Assembly (NCBI GenBank): GCA_019671135.1
Contig: JAHRHY010000001.1
Location: 3,844,001 to 3,908,000 of the forward strand
Reading direction: 5' to 3'
From: Linnemannia hyalina
Taxonomy: Eukaryota; Mortierellomycota; Mortierellomycetes; Mortierellales; Mortierellaceae
Length of the DNA stretch: 64,000 nucleotides
Of this stretch, positions 1 to 10,509 are shown piece after piece; the first letter of the stretch is position 1; the number at the start of each line of letters is the position of its first letter. A program made the position numbers and the translations under genes. The notes under the pieces are model-generated. The model was not told where the DNA came from. It did no database searches and saw only the letters and a program-made list of their open reading frames with translations.

Positions 1-931
1 CCACATGTGTTGAAACTCCTGGAACCCATGATTCTTCCACCTTAACATCTATTACGACGGAAATGATTGCAGTTGAACACATGAGCGCGGATTAGATTAT
101 ATATATGAGAAAGTAATTCTTGTGAACGTAATTTGACTTACCCATTTCAGCAGCCATTTCAACGATGCCGACTTTGGATTGAATATTGAGGCCCACAGAG
201 CAGATACTCCAGTCGACCCTTTCCAGCCTAAAGTTTGTCTTGTCGCCAATGTTCACATCCACCCATCCGCCATATCCGCGTCCAGCGACATGTCGTTGAT
301 CCTGAGTCGTCCAGAGGTGATCTTCGTCAATGATAACCTCAATATCCTTGCCACCTGCGATCCGCGTGTTGTTGACTGCTACTCCGGATTTCGAGTCCAA
401 ATCCCTGATCGTCAGTTTTGTGTGCTCTCCCCGTACTTTCTAACATATGCAAAGTGATGTAGATGTTCTTGGTCAGTACTGATCGTGTTCGCATTTGTGA
501 ACGAATTGCCATGCAGTCAAGCAAAGAGACGTACCACACTGTTCAGTGATGGCTTGGAGACGGATATAACGACATGTCGCCTGCTGACAGACCGATCCTC
601 GCCTGCGATGTTCAGGACATCGCCTATTCATACAGCATGGACGCGTCAAGTGGCCGTTAGTATAAATTTCTTCCTTTTGCCACCTAAACTGTATTAAAAA
701 AAACACACCAACAAGGCCCTGTCTACCTGCTACTTGTCTTCCGATGGTTACTGTCATTTCTGGCTTGAGCCAAATTCGGAGACCTAAGGAATTGCACCGT
801 GATCGCGTCGAAGTTGGCAGTGTGAGTTTTGAGGTTCATGAATGCGGCGTTGTTACATTTCAGAGGTGGCAGTATGGTTTAAATGCGGGTGCTGTACCTG
901 CATTCTGCTCTTGTCCGACAAGAAACCACAT
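1..931 (-). CDS. NBS1: Nibrin/Nbs1-like protein, FHA and start of BRCT (partial)
   Basis: This is the N-terminal part of the Nbs1/Xrs2 subunit of the MRN complex, which senses DNA double-strand breaks in the nucleus. Five exons (931-898, 783-727, 623-535, 439-142, 48-1) join in phase with GT-AG introns, and the gene continues past the left edge. The protein begins MWFLVG, matching the MW-x-L start of nibrins. An FHA domain follows, with GRQ at residues 26-28, the core SRRH at 44-47, and D-x-x-SKSG at 73-79. After about residue 160 the sequence VKVEESWVPGVSTHV looks like the start of the first BRCT domain. The FHA domain is split over four small exons, so no single reading frame shows it. The Mre11-binding C-terminus is outside the window. 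I am confident of the family; the exact first ATG is inferred from the MW motif. Confidence 0.82.
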
Positions 932-1289
932 GGAAAAGTGAGAAGGAGTGTGATTGCGAGTGCTGAGTCCTGTTCCGTTGAGTGAGCTGCTTTCTGGATG
1001 TGTTGTCAGCAGGGTGTGATGATCGCGACGGTAGAAGAGATGTAACAAAGGTTGGAACAACGAGCGAAAAACGATCGCATGTCTTTTTCACGCCACCATT
1101 TCTGACGACCGTGACTGTTTCGAAATGCGCTCGTCTTGAACGAGACCAAGAGCATGAAGAATCCTGCTTCTTCGACTCTTTGCTCTTTCACTCCCCATTC
1201 CTCCTTCCAGCTCATTCCTTCGCCATCGCGCATTCACCCCCACAACTCCCCACTCCTACTCTTCTTACTCCCCTGCTCACTAAAGTGCT

Positions 1290-1850
1290 CACATCCACCC
1301 AACACCCCACCCTCGACCTCGCTATGTGTACGACGTTGGCTTCAACGCACTGTGCGCTGACTTTGAGGACATCCAACCCTCAGACCTGACCGACAGAGTC
1401 TCTCAAAAGCTCGGCACCCGTTATCTCGAGGAAACACTCCCTAGTTCCATGAAGATCATCCGGGGTACTATCCGGGGCCTGAGTCTGCGTCCCATCATAT
1501 CCATGCATGTCCAGATCACGGACAAAATTACGACCATGTCAGGAACCCGAGAGCCCGTCCAAGTTCACTTCTTGTTCCTCGAGGCCTAGCCACAGACGTA
1601 CATCTGGGAGGAGGCTCTCAAGCTGATGGGCATCGAAGATGCTGTAGTTTTTGGCGAGACTCTGGTTGCACCGAACGAACATGCGCGCCTGCCTGTCAAG
1701 ATCAATGGATACAATGTTGATATCCCCCGTTCACCCTCAGACTCGCATTTTGCACACTTGAACATTCTGGGCGAGGACCTCATCCGTGCGTTTGGTGCAA
1801 ACGTCAACTGTGGTGGCAATCCGCCCAACTTTGAGTTGGGATTTCCTTAG
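1290..1850 (+). pseudogene. Decayed aspartyl-protease-like gene
   Basis: One reading frame runs from about 1290 to the TAG at 1587-1589 and continues in the same frame to 1850, so a single in-frame stop breaks it. Before the stop the frame reads VQVHFLFLEA, and after it PQTYIWEEALKLMGI. Further on, HLNILGEDLIRAFGANV resembles the ILG-x-D/E-hydrophobic motif of retropepsin-like aspartic proteases. In that family the catalytic D-T/S-G-S/A sits just after the hydrophobic FLF strand, exactly where LEA-stop occurs here. I infer that the active site has been lost. No upstream gene structure or LTR could be identified. The family call is tentative, and it could be another low-copy domesticated element. 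Confidence 0.4.
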
Positions 1851-3225
1851 GGACTTAGGCTGGCGTGTTTTTTGCTTTTTTTTTGTTTCCTGATTATTGT
1901 TTGGCCTACAGTGTCCTTTGCTATGTTCCTTCCCACCACTGCTATTTTCCTTCGCTTCCCTCACTTCACCCCTCACTCCGTCTCCTTTCTCACTGCCCAT
2001 TCGACCTTTGTCAGTTAAAAAGCGCCTCCAATCTCCTCCTGGAAATAGGACCGGAACTCAGGCTCCGACCGACTGCCTGACATTCTTTTCTCACATAGCG
2101 TTTATGATGTCATTGACCTTGTTGCACCTGTGCCTGATTGCGCCAGAGAGGAAGGAGACTTCGTCATACCATCATCAAATTGACCTTCTTCATCTTCACA
2201 TATCTCTTTCCATCCAGACCACACACAGGCCGTTGCAAAAGTGATATCGTCAATGCCGCCCAAACCCCTACTTTCTTATATCGACTTTGAATTACCTGCC
2301 ACTTGGCGATCCGTCTCTTTTAGCGACTTCCAAAACGAACATATTATGCTCCTTCTTCCTCCTCCATTCTTCTATTTTATCCAATGCTTCGCCGATAGGT
2401 CATAAAGCTTCCACGCTCACACAAGGTTGCCATTGAACTCTCATGTTATTGTTCCTGGAAGATGGCACCTGATTGCTGATGCCATGAGGAATGGAAGATC
2501 AACATGGGTTCGAATGCAACAACAACTTTTGCTCACTACTTTTTACTTCACCCCTTCTTCTTCTCCTTCTTACACCCCCTTTGGTGAGACCCGGTGCAGA
2601 GAATTATATCCCGCATGTGAGCATATGTGTATGTGGCGATATTACGAATCAGAGAGGGGGAGAGCCGAAAAAGAAGGAGGAGGGCACCACCCCTTCGGTG
2701 ATCAAAGTGATCAATCAGCTATTAAAAGAGAGTGTTCTGCGTCCCAGAAACCCCTTACAAGGAAATGGATAACATACAAACACAAGCAAACAGTCGCGTT
2801 GGCAAGTGTGTCTTTAGCGCTGCTGTTGGACGTAATTGACGAGGGAACCCGACTAACGACCTGAACTCACTACTTCCGCGGCAAAAAGTGAGAGACAGTA
2901 ACAGCAATACCTACAGCCTTGCAATGGGCTGTCTCTCTGTGGTCATTATTCTCGATCAAAACAATATAAGAGTATTGGTACATTGTCCCCACCGCCACAA
3001 CTTACCACCAATCCTTATTTGCATACCTCTCTGGCAGTCATTCCACACCCTTCTCTCTTTTGCCTGAAATAAAACAACGCACCTCTTCTTCCCTCCCCCT
3101 TCTCTCCCTTCCCCATCTTCATTCATAGCTCTCTTCCCCATTTGCCTCAATGCTGCCGTAATGTACGGTAGCTTCTCTCCCTCTTTCTTTACTCATTCAT
3201 ACACGTCACAACGGCAGACAGCACC
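1851..3225. other. Intergenic, no gene seen
   Basis: The stretch between the decayed gene and the kelch gene has no frame with convincing protein character. The last 250 bases are pyrimidine-rich, as expected for the promoter and 5' leader of the kelch gene. Confidence 0.5.
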
Positions 3226-5385
3226 ATGCTGTTCATTCATACCCTCCTCCTTCTCCTCGTTCTCTCTCCGATCCTCTTCCAGCAATGTGTAACACAAGCT
3301 GAAGTCGTCCAACAGGCCGAACCAACAACAACAAAAACAACAACACAATTGACACCGACAACAACTGACCCCGGTCTAATTGGTCTCCCAACCCTACCCC
3401 CCGAGCCAGATATAGTTGTCTACCCAGCGTCCTGCCAGTCCGAGGGGACCTGGTTCATCCAAGGTGGCTTCAATGGTATCAGCTACAACCAATTCTTCTC
3501 CCTCGACCTCACAAAAGCCTGGAATACCACCTATGCCCCATGGGTCCAATACCCCGACGCACCACCACTTTCGACCCAAAACTGCCTTTTCGCCTCCAAG
3601 GCAGACAGCGCTATCCGCTTCAATGACATCAACAACGCCTATAGCACCAACATATCCTCGTCGTCGATTCTGACTGGCAGTGCAATTGACCCTGCGGGGT
3701 CTGTGCTCGCATTCATCGGGAATGAGGACAAGGGGCCATTGATCACTGTCCTTAATATGACAACCGGAACCTGGCACTACAACGCCAGCTCAGTCGTGGC
3801 ACCCATCCGCAACGCAGGAATCGTTGTCGTCGTCAACCCTCTCGACGGCCGGATATACATGCGCGGAGGACACCAACACCTCAACGCAGATACAATGGAC
3901 ATTTACGACCCCAAGAAGGATACATTGACTTCTTTACCGTTACTCCTCGCCAACCAAACTATTCCGAGCATTGCCAAGGGAGGACACGGGATTCCAGCGG
4001 CTCAATGGTACACTGCCTGCTGGTCGAAAAGGAGATCCAGCATTTTGTACTTCGGTGGACGCCATGGCTACACGGAGAGCTATACCAGTCCAGAGATCAT
4101 CGAGTATAAGCCCGACACTAACACCTGGGCGTTGTTGCCGGTAACAGGAACGGCACCCAGCGAAAGAGAAGACGCCTGCATGGTCACAGGTTCGTAACGG
4201 CATTTGGAACTCGAGATCATCTGCTATTCTGGTTTGGAAGGGTGAAGGAGTGAGAAGGAAGGTGACGAAAGAAAGTCGTTGCGTTACAAGGCGTCGGTCT
4301 GGCTAATGTATTCCTTGTTTTACTATGATTAGACAAGGACAATAACCGGGTTGTGGTGTTTGGCGGACAGGACGCCAACGGGAGCTTGTCGGATATTTAC
4401 GTTCTGGACATGAAAACACTGGCCTGGACACGTGGACCAAGCAGTGGAACTGGTCGTATTGGATCGGCCTGTGCCATGTACAACGACGGCTTCTTGACCT
4501 GGGGAGGTATGCTTTGGCACATGGAGCTATAAAGGAAATGAATGCACACATCAGGAAAGCGCGAATGCACCACTAACGTCTGTGCGTGTTTATTTTATGT
4601 CATTAGGCGCGACGGATACGTTTCTTGTAAGTTACCCCGACACCAACCCTCTAGTACTCAATCTCACAACGATGAGCTGGACAGATCGATACAATCAAAA
4701 GGGATCGCTGGATGAGGATCTTGCAACAGGCAGCACTGGCGGATCAAAGCTGGGACTCATCCTGGGTCTGTCGATTGGGTTGTTTGCGCTGGTTGCTCTG
4801 GCCGGCGGCGTTTACCTCTTTCGACGCGAGAAACGGAAAACGGTGCTGGACTACGGCAGGATTCTCAATGGGAAAGGACTGACCCCTGCTCAAGTACAAT
4901 CACAAAGCTCCTCGTCACATTCTGGAACCACTCGTCCACGTGAACAAGGCCCGACCGACCCAGGACAACCACCTCGTGCAGCCCTCGTGCCAACCCCGCA
5001 ACCGGCAAGACTTTTGTCAGCCAGCAGAGCGCTGAACCGGCACTCAGGAGGTCGTCACTCTGGAAGTGATGGCAGCTGGCGGGACGATATGTCGATCCGG
5101 ACTGCAACCTCGGGGAAATATGTCCAGGAGACGGATGACGAGTCAATATCGCGGAGAGGCCGACGAAGGCATCAGCAGCAACAATACGATCGACCCAACT
5201 CTCGACTGGGACACAAGATCGAAATGTCGTCTATGGGGCCTCAGGGAGATGGGACGGCCGACATTGCAACCTCGTTCAATAGGCATGGAGATCCGACAAA
5301 AATCTCTCCCGCTAATCCTTTGCATGCGATCACGCCCTATGCAGCACCCTCCGCACCACCCAACCCAGATATCCGGCAGAGATGA
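3226..5385 (+). CDS. Kelch-repeat single-pass membrane protein
   Basis: Three exons (3226-4189, 4333-4506, 4607-5385) give a protein of 638 residues. A hydrophobic signal peptide covers about residues 1-25, followed by a Thr-rich linker. A kelch/galactose-oxidase-type beta-propeller spans about residues 60-425, with repeats such as NRVVVFGGQDANGSLSDIYV and the segment ILYFGGRHGYTES. One transmembrane helix lies at about 427-451 (LGLILGLSIGLFALVALAGG) and is followed by basic residues. The remaining 185 residues are a disordered, Ser/Pro/Gln/Arg-rich cytoplasmic tail. The layout is that of a surface receptor or adhesion protein with the propeller outside. The ligand is unknown. Introns lie in phase 1 and fall inside the propeller. 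Confidence 0.85.
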
Positions 5386-6582
5386 GTTTAAAGTCGTTCC
5401 ATTGCGATAAGAGTCATGCTTGACGGTACCCAGGCCGTTGTACATAATAAGCCTTTGTATATTATCTTTTTGTAGAAGTGAGAATTTTTGTTGTCATTTT
5501 TTAGAAGAGGGTGTGAGATGGGCCTAGCCCTTCCACAAAACCACACTTTGATTAATTTGAAATGGATTGAGTTGCATTATTTTTCAGGTACAGCCATTCT
5601 TTAGAGTGTACGCTTCCTGAAGGAAAGGAATTGGTACAAGGTATTGCTTATTTTTCTTGTCCAAAAATGAGTAAACAGCCTCTTCCACAACCCGGATCGT
5701 TGACCGCCTTACTCATACGCGAAAAAGGATGTGATTACAAGTGAAAGAAAAGGTTATACAAAAGCATCCAGAAATTGATTCATCCATCGTTTTATAAATG
5801 CCAATGCGATCGACGAAAAGCATTGTGATGAAGGGTGTCAGAAGAACGGCGTATGAACTTCTTGATCACGGACAGTTATCTTTATGTGGACGATAATAGT
5901 ACTTTTTATATGCAAGGATCAAACAGAGAGAATGATTCCGTTGTGGAGATCGGCTGGTGTGTAAGCAGAACAGGTTGAAAGATCGCTCAATGATAAAGAA
6001 AATATTCCCTTCGTTTGTCAATCCGTCCAATGCACGGACGAGCAGTGCCAATTGAAGCTTTTAAATCCAGACACGCTGCCTGGGTAGAAGAGAACATCGC
6101 TATGAGTACTGCAGACTAGATTGAGGGACGAATGACATAGATAAAGGCGGTTGTATATCGCCACGTCTTTTTTCGCTGCTCGAAACAAGCATTCAGCATA
6201 CATATCCCAAAACCCAACTGCAATTTTCATGTATCCGCAGTCACAAAACTTAATAATGAAATGGCTCAGGGACATATGCATTCAAGGGTTGATATCGAAC
6301 AGCGTCTTTTGTTTGGGTAAGAAGGATGGTAAAGTATCGCAGCAGCTGCGGAAGGCTACTGACAACGGAGAAAGATTCATTGAATAAGGCGTATGCTTGG
6401 GGAGTAAAGAGGTAGAAGAAAAAACATGATGCGAATACAAAAATGGCGATTCAGACAGGATGACGTCTGTCATTCAAAATTCATATTTCACACTTGCCAT
6501 GCTCTCATTTCTTTCTGCTCTTCCTCTTCTTCCTGTTCAGCACCCAGCCTTTCTTCCGAAAATTAGCACAACCGACCAAATT
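5386..6582. other. Intergenic, no gene seen
   Basis: This AT-rich spacer lies between the kelch gene and the first Sel1 gene. No RNA gene or convincing coding frame was seen. A frame upstream of the chosen Sel1 start (6460-6582) is open and hydrophobic, but it has no counterpart in the second gene copy. Confidence 0.45.
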
Positions 6583-8319
6583 ATGGAACAAGAGGGCGTC
6601 CCAGTTATCCAGGCACTGTGCCATGCGCATCTTGACTCTCCCAGCACCTCGTCCCCAGGAGTCATTGTTTACGTCGACACCCACTTGGACCCGTACGTGC
6701 ACAACAGAGCCCTTTCTTGCTCACTCAATATAATTTCAATACTGACCTTTATTCTCACTGTATCGTTATTTAGATTGACGCCCCATCAAGTTGCTGCGCT
6801 AGATACCGCTATCGACACCGAGCCTGCCTCATTACAAGAAAATATCATGGATACACCACCAGCGTCATCTCAGGAGCAGAAGAGCAAAACCGACGACAGT
6901 ACCGACAGTACCGCAAATACCATCTCGTCTATCCAACAGGAGTCGGTGTCTAGTGTTGAAGAGGCAGCAGTGGACAACGGCGCAGATATCGGCAACTTTG
7001 CTTCCAGCGAATCAGTTCGACAAACGGAAGCATTACTGTGCGACGTCATGTCAGCTGTTGCGATCGAAACGCCAACATCTTCCGAAGTCGACAACAAACT
7101 ACAGGTGCAAGCACCGCAGGAGTCTGCGTCCATCATCTCCACGGACTTTACCCAAACGAGCATCAATGCCAATCTCGGCGACAAGGACGCTCAGGTGACT
7201 CTTGGAGACATGTACAATGAAGGCAAGGGCGTGCAACAAGACTATAAAGCCGCTATGGAATGGTACCTCCGAGCCGCCGAACAAGGAGATGCCGTTGGTA
7301 TGTGCAAAGTAGGCGTCCTCTATGATCATGGACTCGGTATCACACAGGACCACTCCACAGCGCTCACCTGGTATCTCAAATCTGCAGACCAAGGAAACGC
7401 CCAGGCCCAATCCAACATTGGTTATTGCTACCACTTTGGTCAAGGAGTCCCTCTGGATTATTCGAAAGCGATGGAGTGGTTCCTTATAGCCGCTGGTCAA
7501 GGAAACGCAGATGCGCACATACACATCGGCAATATGTATAACGACGGTCTTGGTGTTCCCCAAGATTTCACCCAAGCATTGGAGCGGTACCACAAGGCTG
7601 CCGAACAGAACGACTCCTATGCCCAAACTAACATCGGACACTACTACCGATTCGGACAAGGAGTGGTGCAGGATTTCTCCAAGGCGATGGAGTGGTACCT
7701 CTTGGGTGCCAACCAAGGAAACGCAGACGCACAGAACCACATCGGCAATATGTATAACGACGGTCTTGGTGTACCGCACGATTACTCCCAAGCATTCGAC
7801 TGGTACAGCAAAGCCGCCGCACAGGACTATCAACACGCGCAACATAACCTCGGTGGACTGTATCATGACGGTGCGGGAGTGATGCAGGACTATTCCAAGG
7901 CAAGGGAATGGCTTGCTAAGGCGGCCGAGCAAGGAAACGTACATTCGCAGTACCACCTCGGATGCTTGTACCATGACGGACAAGGAGTGGAACAGGATTA
8001 TGTTCAGGCGATGACATGGTACCGCAAAGCTGCTGATCAAGATTACATGAATGCACAATACAGCATTGGGCGCATGTACCAGAACGGTCACGGTGTGCCT
8101 GTAGACTACTCGCAAGCATCGGTGTGGCTCCTCAAGGCTGCCAAGGAAGGCCACAACGAGGCTCAGTACGCCGTTGGGAGACTGTATGAGTACGGTGATG
8201 GAGTACCGCAGGATGTTACGACAGCGATGGAGTGGTATCTGAAGGCTGCCAAACAGTGTAGCTGGGAGGCGCGGACCCGCCTTGCGTATTTGCACCGACA
8301 GGGATCCTATTTCTTTTGA
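6583..8319 (+). CDS. Sel1-repeat protein, tandem copy 1
   Basis: Two exons (6583-6692, 6774-8319) encode about 551 residues. The N-terminal 150 residues are Ser/Thr/Glu-rich and disordered. Ten 36-residue Sel1 (TPR-like) repeats follow, with the pattern A-x-x-G-x-x-Y-x-x-G-x-GV-x-x-D and W-x-x-KAA. Sel1 repeats form alpha-helical solenoids that hold protein complexes together; no catalytic domain is present. I chose the ATG at 6583 because copy 2 has its ATG and intron at matching places. A start at 6460 would add a hydrophobic leader. The blocks 7075-7300 and 7960-8395 are nearly identical to copy 2, which points to recent duplication or gene conversion. The partner is unknown. Confidence 0.82.
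   Translation: MEQEGVPVIQALCHAHLDSPSTSSPGVIVYVDTHLDPYVHNRALSCSLNIISILTFILTVSLFRLTPHQVAALDTAIDTEPASLQENIMDTPPASSQEQKSKTDDSTDSTANTISSIQQESVSSVEEAAVDNGADIGNFASSESVRQTEALLCDVMSAVAIETPTSSEVDNKLQVQAPQESASIISTDFTQTSINANLGDKDAQVTLGDMYNEGKGVQQDYKAAMEWYLRAAEQGDAVGMCKVGVLYDHGLGITQDHSTALTWYLKSADQGNAQAQSNIGYCYHFGQGVPLDYSKAMEWFLIAAGQGNADAHIHIGNMYNDGLGVPQDFTQALERYHKAAEQNDSYAQTNIGHYYRFGQGVVQDFSKAMEWYLLGANQGNADAQNHIGNMYNDGLGVPHDYSQAFDWYSKAAAQDYQHAQHNLGGLYHDGAGVMQDYSKAREWLAKAAEQGNVHSQYHLGCLYHDGQGVEQDYVQAMTWYRKAADQDYMNAQYSIGRMYQNGHGVPVDYSQASVWLLKAAKEGHNEAQYAVGRLYEYGDGVPQDVTTAMEWYLKAAKQCSWEARTRLAYLHRQGSYFF
6693..6773 (+). other. Stop-free 81-nt intron, possible retained exon
   Basis: The intron between the exons of Sel1 copy 1 has a GTACGT donor and a TTTAG acceptor. 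It is 81 nt long, a multiple of three, and contains no stop codon. If retained it would add 27 residues containing the hydrophobic run NIISILTFILTVSLF, which is long enough for a membrane segment. The matching intron of copy 2 (8850-8938) is 89 nt long and has a stop right after the donor. Confidence 0.6.
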
Positions 8320-8395
8320 ACTGTGAGCAAACAACAGCGGCTTTTACTCCTCATCCCCGGCCGTCAGCATCTCCTTTGACATGTCTTGCTTTCTG
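8320..8395 (+). repeat. Duplicated 3' flank of Sel1 copies 1 and 2
   Basis: The 76 bases after the stop of Sel1 copy 1 are identical to those after copy 2 (10350-10425). Similarity continues less perfectly for about 80 more bases. This shows that the duplicated unit included the 3' untranslated region. Confidence 0.8.
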
Positions 8396-8778
8396 CAACC
8401 ATCTACACCTACCTAGCACAGAGGAATATATAAGAAGTGCCAAAAAAAGTATTCTTGGAAGCATACAATGTGCAATTCCGTCCATTGCTGGAATGAAGAG
8501 TGTCATTTTCTCATGCCCTGGAAACCCTTTTATCAACGGCCAATGGAAACTGCTCATAAAAGTTCTGAGCGCCACCCCCTTCCTATTCTCTTCTCCTCTC
8601 TTCACTTCTCAGTCCATCTACTTTTCTTTCCTGTCAGTCTCTTTCTCCCATCCTCCTTTCACTTCCTCTAGCCTTTTATTGTTCATCCTTCCCCATCACT
8701 CCACGGACTATAATTCTTTCCCTCCTTCTTCAAGCCCTACCCTTCTCCTCCCAAGAACAACCCAACAGCGACTAAATA

Positions 8779-10349
8779 ATGCCACAAGGTGACTCCCCCG
8801 ACACCTCATCTTCAGGAAACACCATCCTTGCCAATGATCACTTGAACCCGTACGTATAGCACAGAGCTTTTCCTTGCTCGCTCGAATAAGGTGCCAGCGC
8901 TGACCTTTCTACTCCTTTCTTTTCATTCTTTGCTTTAGATTGATGCAGAATGCCATTGTCGACGCCGAGGATGCCTCATTGCAGGAAAATGTCATGGAGA
9001 CACCACCAGAGTCGTCACAAGGACAGGGGAGCAACACAGACAACAGCATCACCGACGCTGCCTCTACTACGGAACAGGACCAGGTCTCTGGTCTAAAAGA
9101 TGACACCGCGGACAACAGCTTTGATATTAGTAACTCTGCTTCCAGTAAATCGGCTCAACAAACGGAAGCATTGCTGTGCGACGTCATGTCATCTGTTGCG
9201 GTCGAAACGCCAACATCTTCCGAAGTCGACAACAAACTACAGGTGCAAGCACCGCAGGAGTCTGCGTCCATCATCTCCACGGACTTTACCCAAACGAGCA
9301 TCAATGCCAATCTCGGCGACAAGGACGCTCAGGTGGCTCTTGGAGACATGTACAAGGATGGCAAGGGCGTGCAACAAGACTATAAGGCCGCTATGGAATG
9401 GTACCTCCGAGCCGCCGAACAAGGAGATGCCGTTGGTCAGCGCAAAGTAGGCGTCCTCTACTACTATGGATACGGTGTCACACAGGACCACTCTACAGCG
9501 CTCACCTGGTATCTCAAATCTGCAGACCAAGGAAACGCCCAGGCCCAATACAACATGGGTTATTGCTACCGTTATGGTCAAGGAGTCCCTCTGGATTATT
9601 CCATAGCTATGGAATGGTTCCTCACGGCTGCCGGTCAAGGAAACGCAGATGCACGCACCCACATCGGCATTATGTATAACGACGGTGTAGGTGTTCCCCA
9701 GGATTACTCCCAAGCATTCGAGTGGTACAACAAGGCCACCGAACAGGATGATCAACACGCCCAGTATTACCTCGGATATTTGTACCTTGACGGCGAAGGC
9801 GTGGCGCAGAGCTTTTCTAAGGCAATGGAGTGGTTTAATAAGTCGGCTGAACAAGGACACGCAGAAGCCCAGGCAAACGTTGGCTATTTGTACCGTGACG
9901 GTAAGGGAGTGATGCAGGATTATTCCAAAGCAAGGGAGTGGTTTGCTAAGGCGGCCGAGCAAGGAAACGCATTTTCGCAGCACAACCTCGGATGTTTGTA
10001 CCATGACGGACAAGGAGTGGAACAGGATTATGTTCAGGCGATGACATGGTACCGCAAAGCTGCTGATCAAGATTACATGAATGCACAATACAGCATTGGG
10101 CGCATGTACCAGAACGGTCACGGTGTGCCTGTAGACTACTCGCAAGCATCGGTGTGGCTCCTCAAGGCTGCCAAGGAAGGCCACGACGAGGCTCAGTATG
10201 CCGTTGGGAGACTGTATGAGTACGGTGATGGAGTACCGCAAGATGTTACGACAGCGATGGAGTGGTATCTGAAGGCAGGCAAGCAGTGGAGCTGGGAGGC
10301 GCGGACCCGACTTGCCTATTTGCACCGACAGGGATCCTATTTCTTTTGA
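8779..10349 (+). CDS. Sel1-repeat protein, tandem copy 2
   Basis: Two exons (8779-8849, 8939-10349) encode about 493 residues. Exon 1 begins MPQGDSPDTSSSG and exon 2 continues LMQNAIVDAE, with phase and splice sites matching copy 1. A disordered acidic N-terminus of about 140 residues is followed by nine Sel1 repeats, one fewer than copy 1. The lost unit is in the middle of the array, while the first repeat and the last three are almost identical to copy 1. The protein has no signal peptide or transmembrane segment, so it is probably cytosolic. The spacer before it (8470-8778) is pyrimidine-rich and looks like its promoter. The function is presumed to be scaffolding and the partner is unknown. 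Confidence 0.82.
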
Positions 10350-10425
10350 ACTGTGAGCAAACAACAGCGGCTTTTACTCCTCATCCCCGGCCGTCAGCAT
10401 CTCCTTTGACATGTCTTGCTTTCTG
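10350..10425 (+). repeat. Duplicated 3' flank, second copy
   Basis: This is identical to 8320-8395. Shortly after it, at about 10510, the sequence runs straight into the coding part of Sel1 copy 3, without a promoter or first exon between. Confidence 0.8.
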
Positions 10426-10509
10426 TAACCGTCAACACCTAACTAGCACAGAAGAATATAGGACGTGTTCAAAAAATAATCTTGGGGCCATGTAAGCATA
10501 CAATCTAAT

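Noticed and set aside
2440..2520. Possible tRNA because of gggttcgaatg
   Set aside because: No acceptor stem, D-loop or anticodon stem could be paired around it.
6460..6582. Upstream start for Sel1 copy 1 giving a signal-peptide-like leader
   Set aside because: Copy 2 has no such leader, and its ATG aligns with position 6583; kept only as an alternative.
7099..8334. Long open frame of about 411 codons on the strand opposite Sel1 copy 1 (and similar ones opposite copies 2, 3 and the large Sel1 gene)
   Set aside because: The frames follow from codon use in the repeats; the peptides mirror the repeat period and have no domain of their own.
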